Positions 1 through 7,562 of a stretch of 10,670 bases of DNA are shown here, piece after piece. The stretch comes from Desulfobacula sp. (GTDB lineage: Bacteria > Desulfobacterota > Desulfobacteria > Desulfobacterales > Desulfobacteraceae), in assembly GCA_027858355.1 (NCBI GenBank), contig JAQICW010000397.1, positions 1-10,670 of the forward strand, given 5' to 3'. The stretch's first letter is position 1, and the number at the start of each line of letters is the position of its first letter. Made by a program: the position numbers and the translations under genes. The notes below the pieces were generated by a model. That model ran no database searches, was not told the DNA's origin, and saw only the letters and a list, made by a program, of their open reading frames with translations.

Positions 1-150
1 TATTTTACACAATATATGATAGTTTATCAATCACCTGATAATCTTCATTATTTATATATGAAATAAAATATTTAGGAACATCCATAATTTAAAGGATTTT
101 TACCCATTAACAAACAAACCATAATTCATTTTACAATGAAATGCTCACAT

Positions 151-166
151 TGGCATTATTGTTGCT
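151..166 (+). promoter_or_regulatory. Sigma-54 (-24/-12) promoter candidate for the PEP-CTERM gene
   Basis: The sequence TGGCAT-N5-TTGCT matches the RpoN consensus TGGCAC-N5-TTGCW. The GG (152-153) and GC (164-165) doublets have the exact 10-nt spacing that sigma-54 needs. The predicted transcription start is about position 177. PEP-CTERM genes in several Gram-negative lineages are known to be driven by RpoN with the PrsK/PrsR two-component system, so a sigma-54 site here fits the family. No PrsR activator site could be identified with confidence; the TGATA-GTT-TATCA palindrome at 17-29 lies at a plausible enhancer distance. Confidence 0.68.
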
Positions 167-304
167 GTTATCTATTGTAACAAGAAGTGATTGTTAACTT
201 TTTAAACAAATTTAATTAAGAGAGGAGGAAAGGGATAGTATTAAGGTAAGATTTAGAAATGAACTATAAGTAGGGAATGTATTTTTGAAAAAATTAGAGT
301 TTTC

Positions 305-326
305 ATTTTTCATTCATATGAAAAAT
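305..326 (+). repeat. 9-bp inverted repeat in the PEP-CTERM 5' leader
   Basis: ATTTTTCAT (305-313) and ATGAAAAAT (318-326) are perfect complements around a TCAT loop. The stem is A/T-rich and has no U-run behind it, so it is not a typical terminator. It sits 28 nt before the ribosome binding site and may be an mRNA stability element or an operator. Function is not shown. Confidence 0.45.
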
Positions 327-353
327 TATTTGAGAAATGATTCAAAGATTAAT

Positions 354-360
354 GGGAGGT
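354..360 (+). promoter_or_regulatory. Ribosome binding site that fixes the PEP-CTERM start
   Basis: GGGAGGT lies 6 nt before the ATG at 367. The in-frame ATG at 337 has no such motif and would place ten extra residues before the signal peptide, so 367 is the likely start. Confidence 0.85.
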
Positions 361-366
361 TGTATT

Positions 367-1182
367 ATGAAACGAATTTTAGTTGGATTTTTATTAACAC
401 TATTTTTATGCTCCACAGCAAGTGCTTATTCTGTAGGATTTAATCCTACAGGTAGTACTGGTGGTCCTTTTACAGGGATCACTGCTTTCGCATTAGGTTC
501 TAATGCTGAATCAGAGGATACTCCACAAGGTACTTCAGTGGCTCAAGATGTATGGTCATATGAAGACCCCGTGACCCACGATTTTTATGAAACCTTTACA
601 CTGCAACTCAACAATGCCGACTTAGATGATGGTACACAGTGGGATTTGGATGGAAATAGTGGCTCTACCGACTATTTTATGTATGTCGATATTTCACTAA
701 ATGGTAACACTGATCTTTTAAATGAACTTACCACATTTTCCCTGGGCGAAGCTATCATCTATATCGACGATCAAACCCTTGGGAATCAAGACTATGTTTC
801 AGGACAGGATACTTTAGTAGCAACGCTTGATTTAATGTTACCTGCAACAATGACTTTGGACGATACTGTTTTGGACGAAGGTCTTGAAGGTGATATTGAT
901 TTAATTTTCAAATTCACTGAAACTTATGAAGATTACTGGGATCAAACTGCCGATGACTTGGCTGATGCCGGGTGGTTTTTGGCCTTACTTGGTGGCGATA
1001 TTACTCTCTCCCAAGAACCTTTGCCTCAGACTGGTGGTGCCAACGCCGGCAAGGTAGCGATTGGTTGGGACACATCAGATATAGATGCTGAATTTTCTGC
1101 TGTTCCCGAACCGGCTACAATGCTTCTCTTTGGCATAGGATTGCTTGGTCTTGCCGGAGCAGGTCGAAAAAAGCTTAGTTAA
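367..1182 (+). CDS. PEP-CTERM sorting domain protein (exosortase substrate), function of passenger unknown
   Basis: This is a secreted protein of 271 residues from the ATG at 367. Residues 1-20 form a Sec signal peptide (basic MKR, hydrophobic core, cleavage after TASA). The C terminus is a textbook PEP-CTERM tripartite signal: Pro-Glu-Pro at 247-249, a hydrophobic helix at about 250-266 and a basic RKK tail at 267-269. Family knowledge says an exosortase recognises this signal in the inner membrane and releases or anchors the protein during export, often along with exopolysaccharide. The passenger is rich in Asp, Glu, Asn, Gly and Thr and has no cysteine after the signal peptide, which is typical of these surface proteins. 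I recognise no enzymatic motif in it. An in-frame ATG at 337 is less likely because the Shine-Dalgarno points to 367. Transcription is probably RpoN-dependent and ends at the hairpin beyond the gene. No exosortase gene is present in the window. Confidence 0.93.
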   Translation: MKRILVGFLLTLFLCSTASAYSVGFNPTGSTGGPFTGITAFALGSNAESEDTPQGTSVAQDVWSYEDPVTHDFYETFTLQLNNADLDDGTQWDLDGNSGSTDYFMYVDISLNGNTDLLNELTTFSLGEAIIYIDDQTLGNQDYVSGQDTLVATLDLMLPATMTLDDTVLDEGLEGDIDLIFKFTETYEDYWDQTADDLADAGWFLALLGGDITLSQEPLPQTGGANAGKVAIGWDTSDIDAEFSAVPEPATMLLFGIGLLGLAGAGRKKLS

Positions 1183-1221
1183 GACTGGATATCACAATAG
1201 ATTATTAGCATAACCAAAATA

Positions 1222-1255
1222 AAAAACCGGACAGCTTTTACGTTGTCCGGTTTTT
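1222..1255. terminator. Bidirectional intrinsic terminator
   Basis: CCGGACA (1227-1233) pairs with TGTCCGG (1244-1250) around a 10-nt loop. The stem is extended by A-runs on the left and T-runs on the right. On the plus strand the stem is followed by a T-rich tail (TTTTTATTTT); on the minus strand it is followed by TTTTTTATTTT. It therefore can stop the PEP-CTERM transcript and the convergent four-gene operon. The last codons and stop (1238-1240) of the minus-strand reductase gene lie inside the hairpin. Confidence 0.87.
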
Positions 1256-2362
1256 ATTTTTCAAATAGCATTTAAGTGTATTTTCTAAATATTCATCAAC
1301 CTCAAGGGGTTTTATCTCTTCTTTTATAAAATCCCTTGTTTTTTCATTTGCAAACCCATGATTTTCGGTAAGATAATCAAAAAAAACTGGCAGAGCCTTC
1401 ATGGCTCTTTTTGATTTTTCAGGAACAAACATACCAATTGCCGGCAAAAGACTTTTAAACAACCAGACTGGAATGGTAACCATTTTAGGTAAGGTTACCC
1501 CATATCTACTAAAAATTGACTGAATTTTTTTTTTCAGGTGTGAAATCAGTATTGCATTATCCGGCCCTGAACATTCATGTAAAATTGCTCCGATCGTTTT
1601 GTCAGTTTTGCTTGACCATGCGATAACTTTTGCAACATAATCGGAGGGAATAATATCCAGTCGAGTATTGCCCGTAGCTGGGGTAACCCCCAATGTTCTT
1701 CTTCCGGATAAAAACTCACATAAATGATAAAAAATCTGGTAATGAATTATCTTTCCAGTAGTCGAGTCACTTACAACCATACTGGGTCTGTGAACAGTAA
1801 TAGGTAATCCTTTGTCCACATAAAGCTTGATAAACTCTTCAGCCTCTGCCTTAGCTTGTTCATACGTATTATGAAACTCCCGTTTTTGAATCAGCCATTC
1901 TTCAGGGACTGTCTCCTGCATTCTTCCACCAACGCCGACAGTGCTCACAAACTCTATTTTTTTTAGATTTTTATTTTGTTTGCATATTTTAGCAAGTTCT
2001 ATAACATTTTCAGCAGAAGTAACCGAACATGCCCTTGCTGTTTCAATGGATAGATTCATTCTAACATTGCCCGCACAATGAACAAGGTGGGTGCATTTTT
2101 CTGACAATTCATGATAGAGCTCTTCTTCAAAACCAAAATGATATTGCTGAATATCACCAGTCACAGCTTTTATCCTTTTCTTTCTTTCATCCTGTTCATG
2201 AAAGTCCCAAAACTGGAACAATTTTTCAAGACGTCCCGCCAAATGATCTTTATTATCAGCCCGGATAAGAAGGTATAGCTCTATATCTATTTCTTCCAGC
2301 AATAACGGGACTAAAGACGCTCCGATTGCACCTGTTGAACCGGTTATAAAATATATTTTCAT
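1238..2362 (-). CDS. Thioester-reductase-like extended SDR (NAD_binding_4 / fatty acyl-CoA reductase type)
   Basis: This is an NAD(P)-dependent reductase of the extended SDR class, about 374 residues, most like the reductase domains that take an acyl thioester to an aldehyde or alcohol. Counting from the upstream GTG at 2371, it shows the Rossmann motif TGSTGAIG (10-17), a HCAGNV segment (98-103), the STVGV strand with the catalytic Ser/Thr (143-147) and the catalytic pair Tyr170-x3-Lys174. Its C-terminal part, about 280-360, is helical and not a plain SDR. I prefer the ATG at 2362 because the product then begins directly with the beta strand MKIYFIT; GGGAGAG lies directly before it, although closer than usual. 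The GTG has no ribosome site. It is the last gene of the operon, 27 nt after the ligase. A ligase followed by this reductase mimics a carboxylic acid reductase split in two, with no carrier domain visible. The substrate is unknown. An A10 tract (1525-1534) lies within the gene. Confidence 0.83.
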   Translation of the reverse strand: MKIYFITGSTGAIGASLVPLLLEEIDIELYLLIRADNKDHLAGRLEKLFQFWDFHEQDERKKRIKAVTGDIQQYHFGFEEELYHELSEKCTHLVHCAGNVRMNLSIETARACSVTSAENVIELAKICKQNKNLKKIEFVSTVGVGGRMQETVPEEWLIQKREFHNTYEQAKAEAEEFIKLYVDKGLPITVHRPSMVVSDSTTGKIIHYQIFYHLCEFLSGRRTLGVTPATGNTRLDIIPSDYVAKVIAWSSKTDKTIGAILHECSGPDNAILISHLKKKIQSIFSRYGVTLPKMVTIPVWLFKSLLPAIGMFVPEKSKRAMKALPVFFDYLTENHGFANEKTRDFIKEEIKPLEVDEYLENTLKCYLKNKNRTT

Positions 2363-2389
2363 CTCTCCCACTTTCGGGTTAAAAATTAA

Positions 2390-4207
2390 TCAAAAGAATA
2401 AAACCATACCATCTACTTTTTTAAATGTACTGAGCGTATCAGGAACATCACCTTTTTCGATATAGTTGTTCATCTGTGCGAGATGATATTTAAAATTCTC
2501 TTCTATATTTTTTCGTTTTAATTTCAAATTACTTGTCAATTCTTTCATTTCAACGCTTAGTTGGTGATCGGTAATATAGATACCGGCAGGGCGCTTGAAA
2601 TTTGGAAAAGGTTCTATTTGAAAAAACAAATCATACGCTATAATTCCCAATGCCTCTTTGGATAACAAGTTTTTATAATCAAGGTCAGAATCCTCTTTTG
2701 TTCCAAGCTGTTTCGCCAGGATTGATGGAGAAATGGTCACCAGAGCCGTTAAAAACTTTTTGCCTTGCCCAAAAAGGACAGCATGTTCAACATAAAATAT
2801 TTGCTGCAACCTGCTTTCGATGCTGACAGGTGATATTTTTCTACCAGTCGATGTCTTAAAAACTTCGGATTTTCTTCCGGTAATAGATAAATAACCATCC
2901 TTATCAAAGGATGCATAATCTCCGGTGGGAAAATATCCATCTGATGTAAATAATTCTTTTTGATTATTATCATTATAGTAGCCTGAAAACACGCCAGGTC
3001 CTTTTACAAGCAGCTCGTCATCTTCAAGAAGTGCAATCATATTTTCGGAAATCGGTTTTCCAACAGTTCCAAATTTAAAATCTTCAGGGATATTCATGGC
3101 ATTTGGTATAATATTTTCACTTATCCCATAGGCTTCCAGAACTAAAAGCCCCAAGGCGTGATACCGTTCCAACAGCCATTTAGGCATGGGAGCAGATCCA
3201 CTTATTAAATATTTAATGTGAGTTCCAAGAACAGACCTTATTTTATTAAGAACAAATCTATCCATTGCCAGGTAAAGCATTAGATTGAATAGTGATAATT
3301 TTGTTTTGCTTCTCTTTGATCTTGCATATTTATCACCTGCATTAAGGGCAATATGTATGAACCACCTCTGCCATACTGGCTTCATCATAATCTGCATTTC
3401 AATTGCAGCATAAAGTTTTTCAAAAACTCTCGGAACGCCTATGAAAAGATGGGGTTGAATCTGGGGAAGAAGATCTATAATTTCTCTAGGGTTTTCAATG
3501 AAATATGTTGATGCTCCGATATCAATGCCACACAAATTAATAATTCTTTGAAAAAGGTTTGACAAAGGCAGCCAGCAGGGCAGATTGCTGTTGGAGTTAA
3601 TGTCTGGAAACCCCTTTAATATGGATTGACATGCTAAGGTTACCTGGGCATGGGTATAGCTGATACCTTTGGGTTCTCCAGTGGTGCCTGATGTAAAGAT
3701 AATGGTTGCCAAATCATCAGAATCAACCGTTATCGTGTCATTTTTTTCTGTAGTATCAATTTCTCTCAATTGATAACAGTTTTTAGATTGATTAGAATCT
3801 TCAATTGAAACAATAAATTCAAATTGAGAACTCAAGTCTAAATCAATTTTTTTTAGCCTATCCATATTTTGCACAAAAATACCTAAACAATTTGTCTTTT
3901 TGACAATATTATCGATATTTTCTTTTATTTCTTTGGGATCAATACCTACAACCACCCCACCTGAAAATAGAACAGCCATCTGGATATATTCCCAGGCCTG
4001 GGAAGTAGGTGCCATAATCCCTATATTATGCCCTGGTTTCAGTCCAATATTCTGTAAACCGACAGCAAGGCTCATTACTGCTTCATAATACTCTTTCCAT
4101 TTGGTTTTTTGCCATTTGCCATCTTTGTCAGTCGTAAAATGGGCTGGTGAGTCAGGTGTTGCTTTAACACGGTTTTTCAACATTTCAGGGATTGTCAGTG
4201 CATTCAT
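2390..4207 (-). CDS. AMP-forming acyl-CoA synthetase/ligase, long-chain type
   Basis: This ANL-superfamily enzyme of 605 residues activates a carboxylic acid with ATP and passes it to a thiol, probably CoA or a carrier protein. Visible motifs, in order: the phosphate loop FTSGTTGEPKG (171-181), WLPLSNLFQR (212-221, matching the LPLAHxxER element of long-chain FadD-like enzymes with the histidine replaced by Asn), LEAYGISEN (357-365), the ATP-binding TGD (428-430), GRKSEVFKTSTGRK (444-457) and the C-terminal lysine region LKLKR (561-565, probable catalytic Lys562). The length and motif style match long-chain acyl-CoA synthetases more than aryl or short-chain ligases. The C terminus past 575 is not typical of the family. 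The start at 4207 has AAAGG 6 nt upstream. It lies 21 nt after the PP-loop gene and is clearly in the same operon. Its natural acid is not known; fatty acids or the lipid made by the neighbouring acyltransferase are possible. Confidence 0.88.
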   Translation of the reverse strand: MNALTIPEMLKNRVKATPDSPAHFTTDKDGKWQKTKWKEYYEAVMSLAVGLQNIGLKPGHNIGIMAPTSQAWEYIQMAVLFSGGVVVGIDPKEIKENIDNIVKKTNCLGIFVQNMDRLKKIDLDLSSQFEFIVSIEDSNQSKNCYQLREIDTTEKNDTITVDSDDLATIIFTSGTTGEPKGISYTHAQVTLACQSILKGFPDINSNSNLPCWLPLSNLFQRIINLCGIDIGASTYFIENPREIIDLLPQIQPHLFIGVPRVFEKLYAAIEMQIMMKPVWQRWFIHIALNAGDKYARSKRSKTKLSLFNLMLYLAMDRFVLNKIRSVLGTHIKYLISGSAPMPKWLLERYHALGLLVLEAYGISENIIPNAMNIPEDFKFGTVGKPISENMIALLEDDELLVKGPGVFSGYYNDNNQKELFTSDGYFPTGDYASFDKDGYLSITGRKSEVFKTSTGRKISPVSIESRLQQIFYVEHAVLFGQGKKFLTALVTISPSILAKQLGTKEDSDLDYKNLLSKEALGIIAYDLFFQIEPFPNFKRPAGIYITDHQLSVEMKELTSNLKLKRKNIEENFKYHLAQMNNYIEKGDVPDTLSTFKKVDGMVLFF

Positions 4208-4228
4208 CTTACACCTTTACATTATAGT

Positions 4229-5296
4229 TTAAAACACAGGATCATATTTCCCCTTGGGCATGTTTATTTTCAAATCCTTTTCATCCAGATCAAGCCAGGC
4301 AAGACTTTTTGTCACATCTTTTCCAAGAAGAACTTTGTTTTTAATCATAAAGTTTACAATGGGTGTCATGATTTTCCAGTAAAGACGTTTTGCTTTGCCT
4401 TCCCTTATTAATGCCGAAAATTCAGGGTGGTAGGGGTTATATCCAAAATGCTTAAGGTCTGAATACATTAACAGCCAGTTAATGGGATAATTACTATAGA
4501 TTGGACTTGCATGCTTTGTTGTTTTGACAAGTTTGTTTTTTACAACACTTTTCATTACCTCATCCTGATTATATTCCCAGGCGTGAAACGGGGCAAGATA
4601 TCTGGGGAACTCCGTGCCAGGGGGATAGGATAATGGATTTAAAAAAGACAATAGTTCCTTATCAGATAATAGTCCTGAATCCCTCAGCCCTGGGGGAGTC
4701 CAGTCTGTTTCACAAATTAGTTTTCTGGAAAACTCATACAGCATTCTTTCAGGTTCCGGCTGGCCAGGCGAATATCCTGCCAGGATAAGGGGAATGTTTT
4801 TTTCCATTGCAACCTTAATGGCATCACCTTCAAACAAAGGTGCGTAAACATAGGAAATTGTGTAGACAGCACCCCTCTCCTCTTGATTTTGAAGCAGATA
4901 TTTGAAAACCTTGGTGTACAGATTGTTGGAAGGAGTATAGGACAAATGATCAATATCAAGTTTTTTTAATGCGCGTTTCATATTATCCCATGCTATTTCA
5001 GGGATATTGACATTGGTGGTAAAGGCCAGAATTTTTAAATTATATTCAACTTTCAGTTTATACAGCAAATAGATGCTGTCTTTTCCTCCGCTTAAAGGCA
5101 CAAGGCAGTCATATTCACCCTGATTTCTGCATTCTTTCAATGCCTTTTCCAGGTCTTCCTGCCGTTCTTTTCTTAAAAACTCATCTTTATCAGAATCCAA
5201 TTGTTCATATTCCCGGCAAAAGCGGCAGATCCCTGACTGGTCAATATCGGAATCAGGAACCTTTGCCGGTAAAAGACATAATTTGCACTCTTTCAT
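4229..5296 (-). CDS. Zinc-knuckle PP-loop ATPase, N-acetyl sugar amidotransferase-like (WbpG/PseA-type)
   Basis: This 355-residue protein is an adenine-nucleotide alpha-hydrolase of the N-type ATP pyrophosphatase fold. The PP-loop SGGKDS (69-74) binds ATP and adenylates a substrate so that nitrogen or sulfur can attack. Two CxxC pairs (Cys4/Cys7 and Cys24/Cys27) form a probable zinc knuckle at the N terminus, a known feature of WbpG/PseA-like sugar amidotransferases, which usually take ammonia from a HisH/HisF-like glutaminase. No such glutaminase lies nearby, and there are no sugar-modifying genes, so the sugar assignment is only by fold. In this operon it may instead make an amide or a thio-group on a lipid or amino acid. 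Its ATG is preceded by GGAGGA that also codes the last two glycines of the exporter gene, with the stop TAA and one base between them, so translation is coupled to the exporter. Confidence 0.8.
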   Translation of the reverse strand: MKECKLCLLPAKVPDSDIDQSGICRFCREYEQLDSDKDEFLRKERQEDLEKALKECRNQGEYDCLVPLSGGKDSIYLLYKLKVEYNLKILAFTTNVNIPEIAWDNMKRALKKLDIDHLSYTPSNNLYTKVFKYLLQNQEERGAVYTISYVYAPLFEGDAIKVAMEKNIPLILAGYSPGQPEPERMLYEFSRKLICETDWTPPGLRDSGLLSDKELLSFLNPLSYPPGTEFPRYLAPFHAWEYNQDEVMKSVVKNKLVKTTKHASPIYSNYPINWLLMYSDLKHFGYNPYHPEFSALIREGKAKRLYWKIMTPIVNFMIKNKVLLGKDVTKSLAWLDLDEKDLKINMPKGKYDPVF

Positions 5297-5297
5297 A

Positions 5298-7562
5298 TTA
5301 TCCTCCAGATGTTCTGTTGTTTTTCATTAAAAGCACCACGGCCGGCAGAACAAAAATATCACCCATCACTGCAGTTATCATTATGACTGCACTTAATAAA
5401 CCAAAATAGATTGTTGGCACAAAAACGCTCAGGATCATGATGCTGAAGCCGATGGTTAATATTAAGGAAGACGAAAGTATGGCACGCCCCTTTTCAAGTA
5501 TTACAAATCTTATGGATTCAGATATCGAGATCTTTTGTTCTATATTTTTGCGAAAAGCCGTTAAAAAATGAATTGTATCATCAACTGCAACACCCAAGGC
5601 CACTGCTGCTATCAGAGCTGTGGCGGCATTTAACGGTATTCCTGCTATTCCCATAATGCCAAAATTTAATATGATTGGAAAGAAATTTGGAATAATGCTT
5701 ATAACACCCAGATTAAAAGATTTCATAACAAAAAACATCATAACAGCAATAACTCCGGCTGCAATGGATAAGCTGCTGATCTGGCCTTTAACCAGATCGT
5801 CAATCATATTGATGTCCTGCACCACTCTTCCTGTTATTTGAACTGAAATATTATTATTGGTATTTTGACTAATAATATCTTTGAGTTTAGCCATTATAAT
5901 TTTATGGTCAGCAGTACCATGTTTGTTTATACGAAGAGAAATCCTGGCATGATCAAATGAATCATTTACAAACTCATCGATCTCATTGGAATCATATAAA
6001 AGCAGATATTGTGCAATCAATTGTTTTGATTGCGGGATTTTTCGATATTCATGATTTTCATTATGAAACGACTCATTCATATCTTTTAAAAAATCTATAA
6101 AAGAAAGCGTTTTATCAATACCATTAATCAGGCTCATTTCCAATTGCAATTTTTCCATATAGCTTAAATATTGTGGGTCTTTAAAAGCATTTTCAATGCC
6201 AGCCGTTAAGGAAATCTCTATAGTTCTGACACCAGTTATATTCTTTTCAATAAAATTGGTCGAGGTCCTCAGTTCACTGCCCTTTTTAAAATAGTTAAGA
6301 ACGTTTGTGTCAACTTTGATTTTAAAAGAAGAAAAGACTGCCGCCAGAACAATCATCAAACTGAGTACACAAATAAAAACATACCTGGTTTGGATAAATC
6401 CATTAATTTTTCCAAGAAAAGTTGTTAATTTTCCTTGTTCTGTTTTTATGGAGAAAATTTTTTCAGCCGGAAAGAGTAGAATAAGTGAAGGAAGAAATAA
6501 AAATGAATATACAAACTCAAAAATCATTCCTGCAGAAGCAATCAATGCAAAATCCTTAATCGGGTCTATTTTATTTGAATACAAAGATAAAAAACCAACA
6601 GCAGTTGTAAGGCTTGTTAAAAAACAGGGTAAAATCACTTTTTTAAGAGCCTGGGAAAGTGCTTTTTCTTTGCTTTTAAACCGTTTTAAAAGATTTTCAT
6701 CAAGGTGAAAAAAAATATGGACTGTGTCACAAAGTGCCAGGGCCATAACAACAGGGGGCACAATTGTCGTTACATTATTAAGGGTAATATCCAGTATTGA
6801 AAAAAGACCCATAGTGGAGCCCATGCATATTGATATGTTTAAGACTGCAATTAATGTCAACCATATATTGCGAAAAAAAAGATAGACTGCCAGGGTTATG
6901 AACAGGTAGGTCAAGGGAATAAATGTTGCAATATCCTTTTTCATGTACTGGCTCAGATAGAGGTTTGTTGTTGTCCATCCTGCCATATAAACTTTTCCCG
7001 TCAGAACCTGGTATTTAGCAAGAATATCCTTAGTTTTGCCAATAAGCCTTTTTCTATAACCTGAATCATCAGGCCGGTCATAAACAGACACAATTATTGC
7101 AGCAGTTCTGCCATCCTCTGAAATCAAACTTTTATAATAAAGTGGATTTGACAATGCTTTGTTTTTCAATTCAGAGCTTTGTTTTTTTTCACCGGGGATC
7201 TCTTCAAGAAATTTTCTTATAAGAAAATAATCATTTTCACCAATCGTGTCATTCACATTGCCCAGGCTTTTTACTTCTTTTGCTTCTTCTATTGTCTCAA
7301 GCTCTTCTGTGATTGTTTTTAATAAGGATAAATTTTTGGCAGTAAAAATGTCATCTTTCTGGAATGCAATTACAAAAAATTCGTCATTCCCAAATATTTT
7401 TTTAAATTCATCATAAAACAAGACATCAGGATCATTTTCCAGAGTAAAATAATCCACATTGTCCACGGTTTTAAGTTTTGGGATACTTAAAAAAAAAGGA
7501 ATGGAAATAAGAATGGAAACAATAAGAAAGATATATTTGTGACGAGTGATTAAGTCAATCAT
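5298..7562 (-). CDS. MMPL/RND-superfamily exporter (COG1033-like), probable lipid or small-molecule transporter
   Basis: This 754-residue inner-membrane protein has the two-fold repeat of RND/MMPL transporters. One helix lies at about 8-28, a large periplasmic loop at 29-210, five helices at 211-364, a seventh at 393-412, a second periplasmic loop at 413-597, and five helices at 598-745. Charged residues expected in the proton relay occur at equivalent places in both halves: Asp279 in ALCDTVHIF (TM4) and Asp661-Asp662 in VAVDDTIHF (TM10). The family drives export with the proton motive force, and many members move lipids or hydrophobic products. No membrane-fusion or outer-membrane partner is adjacent. 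ATG 7562 has AGGGA 5 nt upstream. It is the first gene of the operon and overlaps its control signals with the next gene. A T9 run on the coding strand (7489-7497) lies near the start, about codons 22-25. The substrate is inferred only from the neighbours. Confidence 0.87.
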   Translation of the reverse strand: MIDLITRHKYIFLIVSILISIPFFLSIPKLKTVDNVDYFTLENDPDVLFYDEFKKIFGNDEFFVIAFQKDDIFTAKNLSLLKTITEELETIEEAKEVKSLGNVNDTIGENDYFLIRKFLEEIPGEKKQSSELKNKALSNPLYYKSLISEDGRTAAIIVSVYDRPDDSGYRKRLIGKTKDILAKYQVLTGKVYMAGWTTTNLYLSQYMKKDIATFIPLTYLFITLAVYLFFRNIWLTLIAVLNISICMGSTMGLFSILDITLNNVTTIVPPVVMALALCDTVHIFFHLDENLLKRFKSKEKALSQALKKVILPCFLTSLTTAVGFLSLYSNKIDPIKDFALIASAGMIFEFVYSFLFLPSLILLFPAEKIFSIKTEQGKLTTFLGKINGFIQTRYVFICVLSLMIVLAAVFSSFKIKVDTNVLNYFKKGSELRTSTNFIEKNITGVRTIEISLTAGIENAFKDPQYLSYMEKLQLEMSLINGIDKTLSFIDFLKDMNESFHNENHEYRKIPQSKQLIAQYLLLYDSNEIDEFVNDSFDHARISLRINKHGTADHKIIMAKLKDIISQNTNNNISVQITGRVVQDINMIDDLVKGQISSLSIAAGVIAVMMFFVMKSFNLGVISIIPNFFPIILNFGIMGIAGIPLNAATALIAAVALGVAVDDTIHFLTAFRKNIEQKISISESIRFVILEKGRAILSSSLILTIGFSIMILSVFVPTIYFGLLSAVIMITAVMGDIFVLPAVVLLMKNNRTSGG
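5301..5306 (-). promoter_or_regulatory. Shine-Dalgarno inside the end of the exporter gene (translational coupling)
   Basis: On the minus strand GGAGGA encodes the final Gly-Gly of the exporter, followed by TAA, one T and the ATG of the PP-loop gene at 5296. Ribosomes ending the first gene can start the second directly, which argues for a fixed ratio of the two proteins. Confidence 0.82.

Larger units (their letters stand above)
1..366. other. AT-rich upstream region and long 5' leader of the PEP-CTERM gene
   Basis: This stretch carries no convincing gene on either strand. It holds a sigma-54-type promoter (151-166), small inverted repeats upstream of it (TGATA-GTT-TATCA at 17-29 and TTCATT-TTAC-AATGAA at 125-140), a purine-rich AGGAGG at 223-228 with no start codon behind it, a 9-bp hairpin at 305-326, and the ribosome binding site of the downstream gene at 354-360. 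If transcription starts near 177, the leader is about 190 nt, long enough to hold post-transcriptional control. The roles of the repeats are not established. Confidence 0.6.

Noticed and set aside
337..366. Upstream in-frame ATG giving ten more residues on the PEP-CTERM protein
   Set aside because: No ribosome site precedes it, and the added residues would sit in front of a complete signal peptide; GGGAGGT points to 367.
367..430. Lipoprotein signal in the PEP-CTERM protein because of a Cys in the hydrophobic core
   Set aside because: The residues before the Cys (LFL) do not fit a lipobox, and a good TASA cleavage site follows.
318..442. Short overlapping frame from ATG 318 as a leader peptide
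   Set aside because: It has no ribosome site, starts inside a hairpin and its codons show no protein-like pattern.
2363..2371. GTG start for the reductase, adding three residues
   Set aside because: Nothing like a ribosome site lies before it; the ATG at 2362 starts directly at the first beta strand. The difference is minor and not proven.
2749..2973. Minus-strand frame of 74 codons inside the ligase gene
   Set aside because: It is an out-of-frame shadow of the well-supported ligase.
6307..6708. 133-codon plus-strand frame antisense to the exporter
   Set aside because: The exporter has full transporter features on the other strand; the antisense frame has no ribosome site or domain.
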